A stretch of 64,000 nt of DNA from Bradyrhizobium oligotrophicum S58 (GTDB taxonomy: Bacteria; Pseudomonadota; Alphaproteobacteria; Rhizobiales; Xanthobacteraceae): assembly GCF_000344805.1 (NCBI RefSeq), contig NC_020453.1, positions 4,745,001 to 4,809,000 on the forward strand. The letters run 5' to 3'. How positions within the stretch are numbered: the first letter of the stretch is position 1; every line of letters starts with the position of its first letter. Under the pieces are notes generated by a model. The model saw only the letters and a list, made by a program, of their open reading frames with translations, was not told the DNA's origin and made no database searches. The position numbers and the translations under genes are program-made. Shown in pieces: positions 37,777 through 46,715 of the stretch.

Positions 37777-38684
37777 CGCGAGGATTGCTGCTCCATGCTC
37801 GCGACCTCCGGTGAAGGTTGCGTCGGCGGCGCGGGCCTGGCCTCGTCGGCCCCCTTGTCGGTCCAGTCAGGCGGCAGGCCGAGGCCGGCACCGACGAAGC
37901 CCTTGAGGCCCGGGAAGCGTCCATATTGCTCGCATGCGGCATATTTTGGGGCGCCCCCCAGCTTGGCCGGAACACTCGCGACAGTCGGCAGAGATGGCAG
38001 GCCGCCGAACGGCGACTCGCCGGTCGAGACCAGCCTGGCGAAGTCGGCGCCGAACTCGGAGGCGAGGTCGTAGGCGTCGCCATCATTGGCCATCCGCGCG
38101 GTGGACACAGAGGTGGCGCCGCGTGCCCAGACCATCGCGGCCTTCTGAAAGCCCGCGAAGTCGCGCGCCTCGGCCTCGACCGTCAAGGTGCCCAGCCCGA
38201 CCGGCAGCCGCGGCACCGGGACCGGCACGCCTGGCAACGCGACGCTCTTGGCGATCGAGGCCGCCTGTGACGCGGCCGAGGCCGTCGCATTGGTTGCGGT
38301 GGCATGGGTCACGGTTGCCTTCACCGTCAGATCCGCCTCCTCGCCCGAGGAGACGATGCGAAACCGCTCGCTCAGGCGCAGGCACATCTCGCGGTTGATG
38401 ACGTTGGCGACCAGCTTCCGTTCACCCTCGTCGAGGCCGACGTCGGCACGCGGCGGAAAGGCCGTCGGCTCGATCCTGATCGTCTTGGCCTCGAGCAGCT
38501 CTTTCCTGTTGGCCTTGATCTGCGCACGCGTCACCAGGCCATTGGCTTCGGCGAGATGGTCATAGTTCTTGAGCGAGCCTGCCCGCTCGAGCGGTGCGCT
38601 GGCACAGCCGGTGGTCGCCAATACCAGGGAAGCGAGCGCCGTCCAGTTCAACGGAGCAAGACGCGTCATGCCAAGGCTGTTCAT
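37773..38684 (-). CDS. DUF3313 domain lipoprotein
   Basis: A 303-residue protein with a probable lipoprotein signal (ALASLVLATTGCASAP; the lipobox is slightly atypical, T-T-G-C). It then shows DUF3313-like text: ERAGSLKNYDHLAEANGLV, then KTIRIEPTAFPPRADV and the Ala/Thr-rich centre followed by GTLTVEAEARDFAG. DUF3313 proteins are uncharacterised envelope lipoproteins. GGGGG lies nine bases before the ATG at 38684. It is the first gene of the three-gene operon and overlaps the patatin-like gene by four bases. It is divergent from a TetR-type regulator across an A/T-rich gap. Confidence 0.82.
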   Translation of the reverse strand: MNSLGMTRLAPLNWTALASLVLATTGCASAPLERAGSLKNYDHLAEANGLVTRAQIKANRKELLEAKTIRIEPTAFPPRADVGLDEGERKLVANVINREMCLRLSERFRIVSSGEEADLTVKATVTHATATNATASAASQAASIAKSVALPGVPVPVPRLPVGLGTLTVEAEARDFAGFQKAAMVWARGATSVSTARMANDGDAYDLASEFGADFARLVSTGESPFGGLPSLPTVASVPAKLGGAPKYAACEQYGRFPGLKGFVGAGLGLPPDWTDKGADEARPAPPTQPSPEVASMEQQSSR

Positions 38685-38699
38685 TGACCGCGCCCCCAT

Positions 38700-38830
38700 T
38701 GATAGATAGCTCACTCTAATTATCTTTCACACGCTGCAGCGCTTGTCCAACTAAACTAGATCAAATTCTCTAGATTAGAGCGGCGCGAAATATTATTTTA
38801 TATTACAAAGGGTTGGCGGAGCCGTACAAA
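38700..38830. promoter_or_regulatory. A/T-rich divergent promoter region with candidate TetR operators
   Basis: In contrast with flanking DNA this stretch is strikingly A/T-rich. It contains CTCTA-GAT-TAGAG (38768-38780), a CTAGAT direct repeat (in ACTAGATC and TCTAGATT), and a related CTCTAAT around 38714. These are plausible binding sites for the TetR-type protein encoded at 38864, controlling both directions. Confidence 0.4.
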
Positions 38831-38863
38831 TGGGGCGAGAGTTGGGCGAACGGGACTAGCGCG

Positions 38864-39490
38864 ATGAGGAAGGTCGATCCGGTCAAGCACGAGCAGAAGC
38901 GCGGGGAGATTCTCCAGGCGGCATTGTCGTGTTTCGTCCGGAACGGTTTTCACGGCGCCAGCACCACGGACATCTGTGCCGCGGCCAAGATCAGCCCGGG
39001 CCACCTCTACCACTACTTCCCCAGCAAGGAGGCGATGATCGAGGCCCTCATGCAGCGGGGCCTCAGCCGCGCAGCGTCGCAGCTGGAGGCGATCCTGGCC
39101 TCCCCCGATGTGATCGAAGCTCTGCTGAACGAGATCGAGAATACCAGCATCCATCGGCCGGAAGCCCAGGTGCTGAGCACCGAGGGACTGGCGGAGGCCT
39201 GCCGCAATCCTGATTTCGCCCGGCTCGTCCACGAGCATGCGCGCGCGATGCGCGCGATGCTGGTCGAGTTCCTCACCCGGGCGCAGCGCCGCGGCGATAT
39301 CGACCCCGGCCTCGACCCAGAAGCCACCGCAAACATCCTTCTCGCCATCGTCGATGGCGCCCGCGCGCTGCCGATCCGCAATCCGGGCGTCGACATCAGG
39401 CAGAACACCGCTCACCTGAAAATCATGCTGACCCGGTTCCTGAAGCCGCGCGCAGCCGAGTCCCTGCCGGACGCGCTGGCCTCTGATTGA
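38864..39490 (+). CDS. TetR-family transcriptional regulator
   Basis: A 208-residue regulator starting MRKVDPVKHEQKRGEIL. The N-terminal HTH is clear: AALSCFVRNGFHGASTTDIC, then AAKISPGHLYHYFPSKEAMIEA (about residues 15-60). The C-terminal ligand domain contains RPEAQVLSTEGLAEAC and LLAIVDGARALPI. The divergent three-lipoprotein operon is the obvious target; ligand unknown. Upstream in-frame codons exist, but MRKVD fits the family best. Confidence 0.92.
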   Translation: MRKVDPVKHEQKRGEILQAALSCFVRNGFHGASTTDICAAAKISPGHLYHYFPSKEAMIEALMQRGLSRAASQLEAILASPDVIEALLNEIENTSIHRPEAQVLSTEGLAEACRNPDFARLVHEHARAMRAMLVEFLTRAQRRGDIDPGLDPEATANILLAIVDGARALPIRNPGVDIRQNTAHLKIMLTRFLKPRAAESLPDALASD

Positions 39491-39558
39491 CACCCTGACC
39501 GGCTCGCGATTGACTGCGCTCATAAGCGGATGACCGCAGCACAGACCGGGAGGATGCC

Positions 39559-40695
39559 ATGACGCGAGCACGACGCGGACGCGCGACAGGGCTTGCCCGG
39601 GTCATCCTGCTATTCATCATTGCAGCCGGCAGCGCCCTGCTCCCTCGCACCAGCAGCGCGGCCGAGGTCCCGACCTTCGCCGTCGAGCCGTCATGGCCCA
39701 AGCAGCTCCCCAACAACTGGATCCTCGGCCAAGTCGGCGGCATCACCGTGGATGGCCAGGGCCACATCTGGGTCATCCACCGGCCGCGGTCGCTGACCGA
39801 CGACGAGAAGGGCGCGGCGCTCAATCCGCCGCGCTCGAAATGCTGCGTCTCCGCGCCGCCGGTGCTGGAGTTCGATACCGACGGCAATCTGCTGCGCGCC
39901 TGGGGCGACCCGGGTCCAGGCTATGAATGGGTCGGCCGCGAGCACGGCATCGAGGTCGACGAGCGCGGCTTCGTCTGGATCGGCGGCAACGCCGACAACG
40001 ACAATGCGATCCTGAAATTTACGCTCGACGGCAAGTTCGTCGCGCAGATCGGAGCGATCGCGCCGAGCAAGGGCTCGAACGACACCACGCAGCTCGGCAA
40101 GCCGGCGGAGACCGCGATCGACAAGGAGGCGAACGAGATCTATGTCGCCGACGGCTATGGCAACCGCCGCGTCATCGTGTTCGACGCAACGACGCTGGCC
40201 TACAAGCGCCATTGGGGCGCCTATGGCCATGTCCCCGATGACAGCAAGCAGCCGCCCTACGATCCCAAGGCGCCGGTAGCCCAGCAATTCGGCAATCCCG
40301 TGCACTGCGTGAAGATCGCCGACGATGGCCTCGTCTATGTCTGCGACCGCATCAACGACCGCATCCAGGTATTCAAGAAGGACGGCACCTTCGTGAAGGA
40401 GTGGTTCTTCGAGAAAAACACGCTCGGCAATGGCGCGGTCTGGGACATCGCGATCTGGCCCGATCCGAAGCAGACCTACCTGCTCTCCGCCGACGGCGAG
40501 AATAACGAGATCCGCATCATCAGGCGGGATGATGGCAGCGTGGTCGGAAGCTTCGGCCACAATGGCCGCAATGCCGGCCAGTTTCACTGGGTGCACGCGA
40601 TGGCCGTCGACAGACAGGGCAACGTTTATACCGCCGAGGTCGACACCGGGAAGCGCATCCAGAAATTCAGGCTGACCTCGGACGCTCTGCGTTAA
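39559..40695 (+). CDS. exported six-bladed beta-propeller (NHL repeat) protein
   Basis: A 378-residue protein with a signal peptide (ARVILLFIIAAGSALL, cleaving near SSAAE). It carries NHL-type repeats: VGGITVDGQGHIWVIHRP, HGIEVDERGFVWIGG, TAIDKEANEIYVADGYGNRR, HCVKIADDGLVYVCDRINDR and MAVDRQGNVYTAEVDTGKR. This architecture is shared with peptidyl-amidating-lyase-like and other periplasmic propellers; an enzyme activity cannot be assigned. GGGAGG is well placed before the ATG. It is 145 bases upstream of a periplasmic substrate-binding protein on the same strand, so a link is possible. Confidence 0.88.
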   Translation: MTRARRGRATGLARVILLFIIAAGSALLPRTSSAAEVPTFAVEPSWPKQLPNNWILGQVGGITVDGQGHIWVIHRPRSLTDDEKGAALNPPRSKCCVSAPPVLEFDTDGNLLRAWGDPGPGYEWVGREHGIEVDERGFVWIGGNADNDNAILKFTLDGKFVAQIGAIAPSKGSNDTTQLGKPAETAIDKEANEIYVADGYGNRRVIVFDATTLAYKRHWGAYGHVPDDSKQPPYDPKAPVAQQFGNPVHCVKIADDGLVYVCDRINDRIQVFKKDGTFVKEWFFEKNTLGNGAVWDIAIWPDPKQTYLLSADGENNEIRIIRRDDGSVVGSFGHNGRNAGQFHWVHAMAVDRQGNVYTAEVDTGKRIQKFRLTSDALR

Positions 40696-40840
40696 CGCTT
40701 AAACTGTCAGCACAAAGCTTGGGCGAGCCTCCCCCCTTTTGGCGCATTGCCGCAACTCACAAGACGGGCTATCCAGGGTGACTAGACGGCAAAGGGCGCT
40801 CAAGAAGCCCCGCCGCGACACGACACCAGGGAGGACTTTG

Positions 40841-42067
40841 ATGACGACGTCTCATGCGCGGCGGATTGCCGCGTTGCTTGCTGCCACCACGCTCAGCTTT
40901 GCCGGCTCCGCCTTCGCCGACGACAAGGTCGTCAAGATCGGCGTGCTCAACGACATGTCCAGCCTCTATGCCGACATCGGCGGGCCCAACTCGGTTGCGG
41001 CCATCAACATGGCGGTCGAAGACTCTGGCATGAAGGCCAAGGGCTGGACCATCGAGGTCATCAGCGGCGACCACCAGAACAAGCCCGACGTCGGCGTCAG
41101 CATCGGCCGGCAGTGGCTCGACAACCAGAAGGTCGACGTGATCATGGACACGCCGAACTCCGGCGTGGCGCTCGCGGTATCCAATCTCGTCAAGGAGAAG
41201 AACGCGGTCCTGCTGAACTCCGGCGCCGCGACCGCCGACCTCACCGGCAAGGCCTGCAACGCCAACACCATCTCCTTCACCTACGACACCTACATGCTCG
41301 CCAACGGCACCGGCAAGGCGCTGACCAAGGCGGGCGGCGACAGCTGGTTCTTCCTGACTGCCGACTACGCGTTCGGCCATGCGCTGGAGCGCGACACTTC
41401 GGCGGTGGTCACCGCCAATGGCGGCAAGGTGCTCGGCTCGGTCAAGCACCCGATCAACACCGCCGACTTCTCGTCCTTCCTGCTGCAGGCGCAGTCGTCG
41501 AAGGCCAAGGTCATCGGCCTCGCCAATGCCGGCGGCGACACCACCAACGCGATCAAGCAGGCCTCGGAATTCGGCATCGTCCAGGGCGGCCAGAAGCTCG
41601 CCGCGTTGCTGCTGTTCGTCAACGACGTGCATGCGCTCGGCCTGAAGGTCGCGCAGGGCCTGACGTTCACCGAATCGTTCTACTGGGATCTGAACGAGCA
41701 GACCCGCGCCTGGTCCAACCGCTTCCAGAAGCTGTCACCGAAGGGCACGATGCCGTCGATGACGGTCGCCGGCAACTACGCCGGCACGCTGCATTACCTC
41801 AAGGCGCTGGAAGCGCTCGGCGGCAATCCGCATGACGGCGCCAAGGTCGTGGCCAAGATGAAGGAGATCCCGACCGACGATCCGCTGTTCGGCAAGGGCC
41901 CGCTGCGCGCCGACGGCCGCCGCCTGATCCCGGCCTATCTGTTCGAGGTCAAGAAGCCCGAAGAGTCCAAATATCCATGGGACTACTACAAGCTGATCGC
42001 GACCATCGCGCCCGAGGATGCCGCCAAGCCGCTCGAGGCGAGCGAGTGTCCGCTGGTGAAGAAGTAA
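40841..42067 (+). CDS. ABC transporter substrate-binding protein, branched-chain amino-acid type
   Basis: A 408-residue periplasmic binding protein (Peripla_BP_6/LivK-like). The signal peptide is RRIAALLAATTLSFAGSAFA, followed by VVKIGVLNDMSSLYADIGGP, a typical opening. GGGAGGA precedes the ATG at 40841. The C-terminal half is closely similar to the partial protein at the right end of this window (VIGLANAGGDTTN, FTE-FYWD-N-QTRA, IPT-D-LFGKG blocks). No permease or ATPase genes lie beside it, so it must work with components encoded elsewhere. Ligand unknown; amides, short aliphatic or aromatic acids are all found in this family. Confidence 0.9.
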   Translation: MTTSHARRIAALLAATTLSFAGSAFADDKVVKIGVLNDMSSLYADIGGPNSVAAINMAVEDSGMKAKGWTIEVISGDHQNKPDVGVSIGRQWLDNQKVDVIMDTPNSGVALAVSNLVKEKNAVLLNSGAATADLTGKACNANTISFTYDTYMLANGTGKALTKAGGDSWFFLTADYAFGHALERDTSAVVTANGGKVLGSVKHPINTADFSSFLLQAQSSKAKVIGLANAGGDTTNAIKQASEFGIVQGGQKLAALLLFVNDVHALGLKVAQGLTFTESFYWDLNEQTRAWSNRFQKLSPKGTMPSMTVAGNYAGTLHYLKALEALGGNPHDGAKVVAKMKEIPTDDPLFGKGPLRADGRRLIPAYLFEVKKPEESKYPWDYYKLIATIAPEDAAKPLEASECPLVKK

Positions 42068-42121
42068 CAGCGTAGACCTGAGACGAGACGGCGCGCCGCG
42101 CCGTCTCGGCCTCAAAGCGAG

Positions 42122-42151
42122 ACCCTCATCCGTTCAGGCTGAGGGTTTTTC
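42122..42151 (+). terminator. intrinsic terminator after the substrate-binding gene
   Basis: ACCCTCA, an eleven-base loop, TGAGGGT and five T form a Rho-independent terminator for the rightward gene. A strong CGAGACGGCG/CGCCGTCTCG stem (42084-42108) precedes it. It overlaps the last codons of the convergent MFS gene. Confidence 0.8.
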
Positions 42152-43411
42152 TTTGCCCGCGCGCAGCGTCTGCATGGCAATCCCGATCGCTATGATCAGC
42201 AGCGCGGTTGCCAGCAGAAATGGCGCGCCGGGCAGATGCACCGGCGCGGCGGCACCGATGAAATAGGCGAAGGTCAGCGTGAACAGGAACGGGCCTGCGA
42301 GCTGGGCCATGCTCTGCACGCTCGACGTTGCGCCCTGCAGCTGGCCCTGCCGGTCCGACGGCACCAGCCGCGTCATCAGCGCCTGGATCGCCGCCCCCGA
42401 CACGCCCCACAGCGCCATCGCGGGAATGCCGAGCCAGCTCAACGTCCCCGTCGGCGCCAGGCCGAAGATCAGAAATCCGATCGTCCCCGAGCACAGCCCG
42501 AGCATCAGCGCCCCGCGTTCGCCCAGCGAGCGCACGATCAGTCCGACTGCCCCGCCCTGCACGATCATGGCGCAGACACCGACGATCGCCAGCGTCAGGC
42601 CGACCGTGCGCGTATCCCAGCCGTAGCGATAGGTCGCATAGAGCACGAAGGTCGACGGCAGCACGACATGGGCGAGCTGGGTGATGAAGTTGACGACCGA
42701 CAGGCCGGCGAGCATGCGATCGGAGCGCAGCAATTGCAGCGCGCCAAGCGGATTGGCGGTGCGCCAGCGGAACGGGCTGCGCCGTTCGGCCGGCAATGAT
42801 TCCGGCAGCACCAACAGTCCGTACAGTGCATTGGCGAAGCTGAGCCCTGCGGCCGCCCAGAACGGCAGCCGGGGATCGATGTCGCCGAGCAGGCCGCCGG
42901 TGGCGGGGCCGAGCACGAAGCCGGCGCCGAACGCCGCACCGATGCGGCCGAAGACCGCGGCGCGGCGGTCCGGCGGCGTGAGGTCGGAGATGTAGGCGAA
43001 GGCAGTCGAGATGCTCGCCGAGGTGACGCCGGAGATCAGCCGGCCGACGAACAGCCAGGCGAGCGACGGCGCCAGCGCCATCAGCACGTAGTCGGCGGCG
43101 AGGCCGAAGTTCGACAGCAGGATCACGGGGCGCCGACCGAACCGGTCCGACAGGCTGCCGAGCACCGGCGAGAACACGAACTGCATCAGCGCCCAGGCGG
43201 TGCCGAACAGGCCGAAGATGCGCGCCGCCTGCGCCGTGTCATTGGCGACGAAGCTTTCGATCAGCTTGGGCAGGATCGGCATGATCAGCCCGAGCGCCAG
43301 CATGTCGAGCAGGATGGTGACGAAGATGAACGCGACGACGCCGCGGCGTGGCGCCTGCGGCGACGGCACGCCGTCGGAACTCGTGAGCTCGGTGTCGACC
43401 ATCAGGGCCAT
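42134..43411 (-). CDS. MFS efflux transporter, TCR/Tet-like
   Basis: A 425-residue, 12-helix major-facilitator transporter of the TetA-like drug:H+ antiporter type. Signature loops are VLGSLSDRFGRRPVILLSN (motif A, between helices 2 and 3) and GFVLGPATGGLLGD (antiporter motif C, helix 5). PESLPAERR follows helix 6. The start at 43411 (MALMVDTELTSS) is preferred; the longer frame upstream overlaps the LuxR gene. Inner membrane; substrate unknown, and tetracycline resistance should not be assumed. It lies downstream of a LuxR-type regulator in the same direction. Confidence 0.88.
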   Translation of the reverse strand: MALMVDTELTSSDGVPSPQAPRRGVVAFIFVTILLDMLALGLIMPILPKLIESFVANDTAQAARIFGLFGTAWALMQFVFSPVLGSLSDRFGRRPVILLSNFGLAADYVLMALAPSLAWLFVGRLISGVTSASISTAFAYISDLTPPDRRAAVFGRIGAAFGAGFVLGPATGGLLGDIDPRLPFWAAAGLSFANALYGLLVLPESLPAERRSPFRWRTANPLGALQLLRSDRMLAGLSVVNFITQLAHVVLPSTFVLYATYRYGWDTRTVGLTLAIVGVCAMIVQGGAVGLIVRSLGERGALMLGLCSGTIGFLIFGLAPTGTLSWLGIPAMALWGVSGAAIQALMTRLVPSDRQGQLQGATSSVQSMAQLAGPFLFTLTFAYFIGAAAPVHLPGAPFLLATALLIIAIGIAMQTLRAGKEKPSA

Positions 43412-43484
43412 CGGTTTGCCGCTGTCCGGCGGACGCGGGGGCCGACTTATACACGGGCCACCGGGGCCGGCAATCCGACCGCGA

Positions 43485-44618
43485 TCAACGAGACAGAGGC
43501 ATGGCAAATCCCGCCGCGAGCTTGATGAGATCAGCCTGCCGCTCGGCCCCGGTCTTGATGAAGATGCGGCGCAGATGGGTCTTGATGGTGGTCTCGGCGA
43601 CGCGGAGCAGGTTTGCGACCTCCGGAACGCCGCCGATATCGACGATGCCGAGCAGCACGCGCAACTCGGTCGGCGTGAGACGGTAAGCCCTGGCGATCAG
43701 CTCAGGGGATTGCACGGGCTCGAGCCGGGTCCGACGCAGGAAGATCGCAGCGCTCGCTTCGTACAGCTGCCCCGTCTTGCGGCGCGCGTGCGATGTCAGC
43801 GGCAGCAGATGGGCGACGTGATGGGTGCCGTCCTGCGCCGTCAGCAGCAGCGCAGCGCCATCGGTGCCGAGCGTCGCATCGCGGGTCCCGGCCCTGGCGA
43901 TGAGGTCCTGCAGCGCTTGATCCACCCGGCCGTCGCGCGCGGCCAGGCGGCCGTCCCGCGTGAACAGCGGATCGCCCGCATCGAGCAATTGCCGGCCGGC
44001 CGCATTGGCGTGAACGAGCCGCCCCAGCGCGTCGACCAGGCTGACGCCGCACGTCATCCGCTCCAATGTCTGCGCGAACGCCGACGCCTCCGCCGACCTC
44101 AGATCGATCAGCCGTCCGATCTGCACGGCGCGGCGGATATGCGGCGCGATCAGCTGCATGCGCATGCGCGCGGCCTCATCCGTCAGGCCGTCGGCTTCGT
44201 AGCGGAACACGCCGAACAAGGCGGCGGAGGTCGCGGACTTGTCGATCACGGTCGAGATGAAATCGACCATGCCCTGTGGCGCGGCCCACTCGCGATAGAA
44301 GCGCGTCTCGCGCAGTTCGTCCTGCGGCATCAGATCGGAGACCGCGATCGGCTGGCCGACCTCGGCGAAATACTGCCCGGTCGTGGCCGGATCGAGCTTC
44401 ACATATTTCTCGAAATACAGCCGGCAATAATGCGGATCGATGCCGGACTGGCACAGGACATCGCCGCCGCCGGCGATCGGGCTCTTGGAAAAGATCGACG
44501 CGACCTGGCCGCCGACGAAACGGCCGGCGCGGCCGACGACCTCGGGCCATAGCGACGGCTCGAGCGCCGCGTCGTAGATGTCTCCGATCAGATCCTGCGT
44601 CTCGTCGGCATGCGCCAT
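43485..44618 (-). CDS. LuxR-type helix-turn-helix transcriptional regulator
   Basis: A 377-residue regulator. The C-terminal GerE/LuxR HTH is clear (YRLTPTELRVLLGIVDIGGV, then VAETTIKTHLRRIFIKTGAE, about residues 310-360). The N-terminal 300 residues are a sensory region without the AHL-binding or response-receiver signature; SLVDALGRLVHANAAG resembles a PAS-like segment. The start at 44618 (MAHADETQDLIGD) fits. It is located just upstream of the TetA-like pump on the same strand, with 73 bases between, so it may regulate it. Signal unknown. Confidence 0.88.
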   Translation of the reverse strand: MAHADETQDLIGDIYDAALEPSLWPEVVGRAGRFVGGQVASIFSKSPIAGGGDVLCQSGIDPHYCRLYFEKYVKLDPATTGQYFAEVGQPIAVSDLMPQDELRETRFYREWAAPQGMVDFISTVIDKSATSAALFGVFRYEADGLTDEAARMRMQLIAPHIRRAVQIGRLIDLRSAEASAFAQTLERMTCGVSLVDALGRLVHANAAGRQLLDAGDPLFTRDGRLAARDGRVDQALQDLIARAGTRDATLGTDGAALLLTAQDGTHHVAHLLPLTSHARRKTGQLYEASAAIFLRRTRLEPVQSPELIARAYRLTPTELRVLLGIVDIGGVPEVANLLRVAETTIKTHLRRIFIKTGAERQADLIKLAAGFAMPLSR

Positions 44619-44850
44619 CGCACCTCTCCACGCCTTGCGCCCATGCGGCCCGACGCCCACCCCCGCACGACCCACGCATACGGGGGCAGATGGCGGCGAT
44701 CTTGGACGGGCACGACGAAACGCAGGGCCAAAGCGAAATTTCCAGGACACGTCCCGACCACATGGCGAGACGGGTCCTGGCTACGCGATGGCCGCGGCGG
44801 TGGATGTGCGCGCGATCACGCGGCGACGCCGAAAGCGCGGGCGAACGACG

Positions 44851-46551
44851 TCAATGCCTGATCCCGGCATAGACGGACACCGCAAGCAACAGCGCCAGCA
44901 GCGTCGAGACCATCTTCCAAAACAGCAGCGGATTGCGGTCGTAGAACGATTTCCGCTCGACCAGGATCGGCGACGCCCTGTCGGCCCCGTTTTCGAGCTC
45001 GAAGATCAGCTCGAACACATCGTTGTAGCGGTCCTGCGGCACAGGCGCGATGGCGCGGCCGATGGCGCGATCGAGCCAGGCCGGCAGGTCCGGCCTGATG
45101 CTGGACAGCGGTGTGGGGCTGCGAAACCGCGGCCGGGAGAACGGCTCGATCTCGCCATAGGGATACTTGCCGGTAAACAGACGATAGATCGTGACGCCGA
45201 GCGAGAACTGATCCGAGGTTTCGTCGGCCGGCTTGCCCTGAAACAATTCGGGAGCCATGAAGCTCGGCGTTCCCGGCTCGCTGATCACAGAGCCATTGGC
45301 CTCGCGCAATCGCTTGGCAACGCCGAGATCGATCAGCTTCACCGCGGTGGGCTGTCCCGGCTGCGACAGCGAGACGATGATGTTCTCGGGCTTGATGTCG
45401 CGGTGGATGATCTCAGCGCGGTGCAGCGCCGCCACTCCGCGGGCGACCTTCAGCGCGATGTCGAGACCGGTCCGAAGCGAAAGGCCCGACTTCTCACGCA
45501 GCAGGCTCTCCAGCGTCACGCCGTCATAGAACGGCGTGGCGAGATACAGCCGGGTCTGCCGCAGCGCCTTGAGCTGCAGCGTCTCGCCGACATACGGGCT
45601 GCGGACATGCGATCCGATCCAGAGTTCGCGCAGGAACGCCTCGCGCATCGGCCGGTCGGCGCCCTCCAGCGGCTTCGGAAACTTCAACACCACCGATCGC
45701 TGATCGGTCATGTCGGTCGCCTTGAGGACGCGGACATAGCGGCTGTCGCTCAGCATCGTCTCGATGCGGAAATCATCGACGATCTCGCCTTCGGCGGGCA
45801 ATGCGAGGATCGCGCTGTCCCTCACCAGACGGTCGATCTCGCCGAAGGCCGGCGGCGGCAGCTCGAGCAGGTCGAGAACGATCGCGGTCGCGTTGTCGCC
45901 GACGCTGGTCGCGAGCGCGCGCTCGATCAGATCCCGGCAGGTCTCGGTCGGCGTCGCCCGGTGCATCAGCACCTCGCGCAGCACGCGATCCGACATGCTC
46001 TTGTAGACGCCATCGGTGCACAGCAGGAAGCGATCATGCGCTTCGGCCGGCTCATTGACGTAGTCGATGCGGAGCTCGCCTTCGGCACCGACGGCGCGGG
46101 TCAGCATGTTCAGCTGACCGGGTCCGAGCGCATGGTCCGCGGTCATCTGCTGCAGCTGGTCCCCGCGCAACCGGTAGAGCCTGCTGTCTCCGACGTGGAG
46201 AATGTGGATCTCCCGGCCGCGGCTGATCATGGCCGTGAAGGTGCAGGACATGCCCTTCAGGTCGTCGTCGCGACTGCCGACCGCATGGATCCAGCGGTTG
46301 ATGGCCTCGAGACTTCTCACCGCGGCATCGCGCGTATTGCCCGACCGCCATGTCCCGACCAGGCCTTCGAGGAAGCCGCGGACACAGAGCTCCGCGGCGA
46401 CGCGCCCGCCGCTGTTTCCGCCGACGCCATCGGCGATCGCGGCAATGATGCCGGAGTTCGGCTCGCGCAACTCGACGAGGCCCGCGTAGTCCTGATTGTC
46501 GGGCCGCTGCCCCGTGGCGGTTTCGAACGCGTGCTGCGTCACCAGACGCAT
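44851..46551 (-). CDS. bifunctional PP2C phosphatase / Ser-Thr protein kinase with C-terminal membrane anchor
   Basis: A fusion of about 566 residues. The N-terminal PP2C domain keeps its metal-binding blocks: RPDNQDY, AIADGVGG, LHVGDSRLYRL, LCTDGVYKS and VGDNATAIVL. The Hanks-type kinase domain follows at about residue 260: VVLKFPKPL (ATP Lys), RELW (Glu), HRDIKPENI (catalytic loop), LIDLGVA (DLG instead of DFG), GTPSFMAPE. Its glycine-rich loop is degenerate (LSDSRYVRVLKA). The protein ends in one hydrophobic helix (FWKMVSTLLALLLAVSVYAG), so it is tail-anchored with both domains cytoplasmic. The ATG at 46551 is preferred; a TTG at 46599 would add 16 residues. Divergent from a nitrate transporter, an association I know from Pseudomonas nitrate-assimilation loci. 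Confidence 0.9.
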   Translation of the reverse strand: MRLVTQHAFETATGQRPDNQDYAGLVELREPNSGIIAAIADGVGGNSGGRVAAELCVRGFLEGLVGTWRSGNTRDAAVRSLEAINRWIHAVGSRDDDLKGMSCTFTAMISRGREIHILHVGDSRLYRLRGDQLQQMTADHALGPGQLNMLTRAVGAEGELRIDYVNEPAEAHDRFLLCTDGVYKSMSDRVLREVLMHRATPTETCRDLIERALATSVGDNATAIVLDLLELPPPAFGEIDRLVRDSAILALPAEGEIVDDFRIETMLSDSRYVRVLKATDMTDQRSVVLKFPKPLEGADRPMREAFLRELWIGSHVRSPYVGETLQLKALRQTRLYLATPFYDGVTLESLLREKSGLSLRTGLDIALKVARGVAALHRAEIIHRDIKPENIIVSLSQPGQPTAVKLIDLGVAKRLREANGSVISEPGTPSFMAPELFQGKPADETSDQFSLGVTIYRLFTGKYPYGEIEPFSRPRFRSPTPLSSIRPDLPAWLDRAIGRAIAPVPQDRYNDVFELIFELENGADRASPILVERKSFYDRNPLLFWKMVSTLLALLLAVSVYAGIRH

Positions 46552-46715
46552 CGAACTGCTGATGAACTTATTGGCGGGGTTGGCCGAATTGCTGGACAAG
46601 GTAACCCGTTCAGTTTCCGTGGAATCTTGTTTCGTTGCCCAAACTTCGGGCTCTATGAGCGAAAACTATGAGCACCCGCGGCGGCGGCGTCCATGATTAA
46701 AGCAGTTCCGGACAG

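Noticed and set aside
42134..43411. Calling the MFS gene a tetracycline-resistance determinant
   Set aside because: TetA-like motifs only define the antiporter class; there is no TetR gene beside it and specificity cannot be read.
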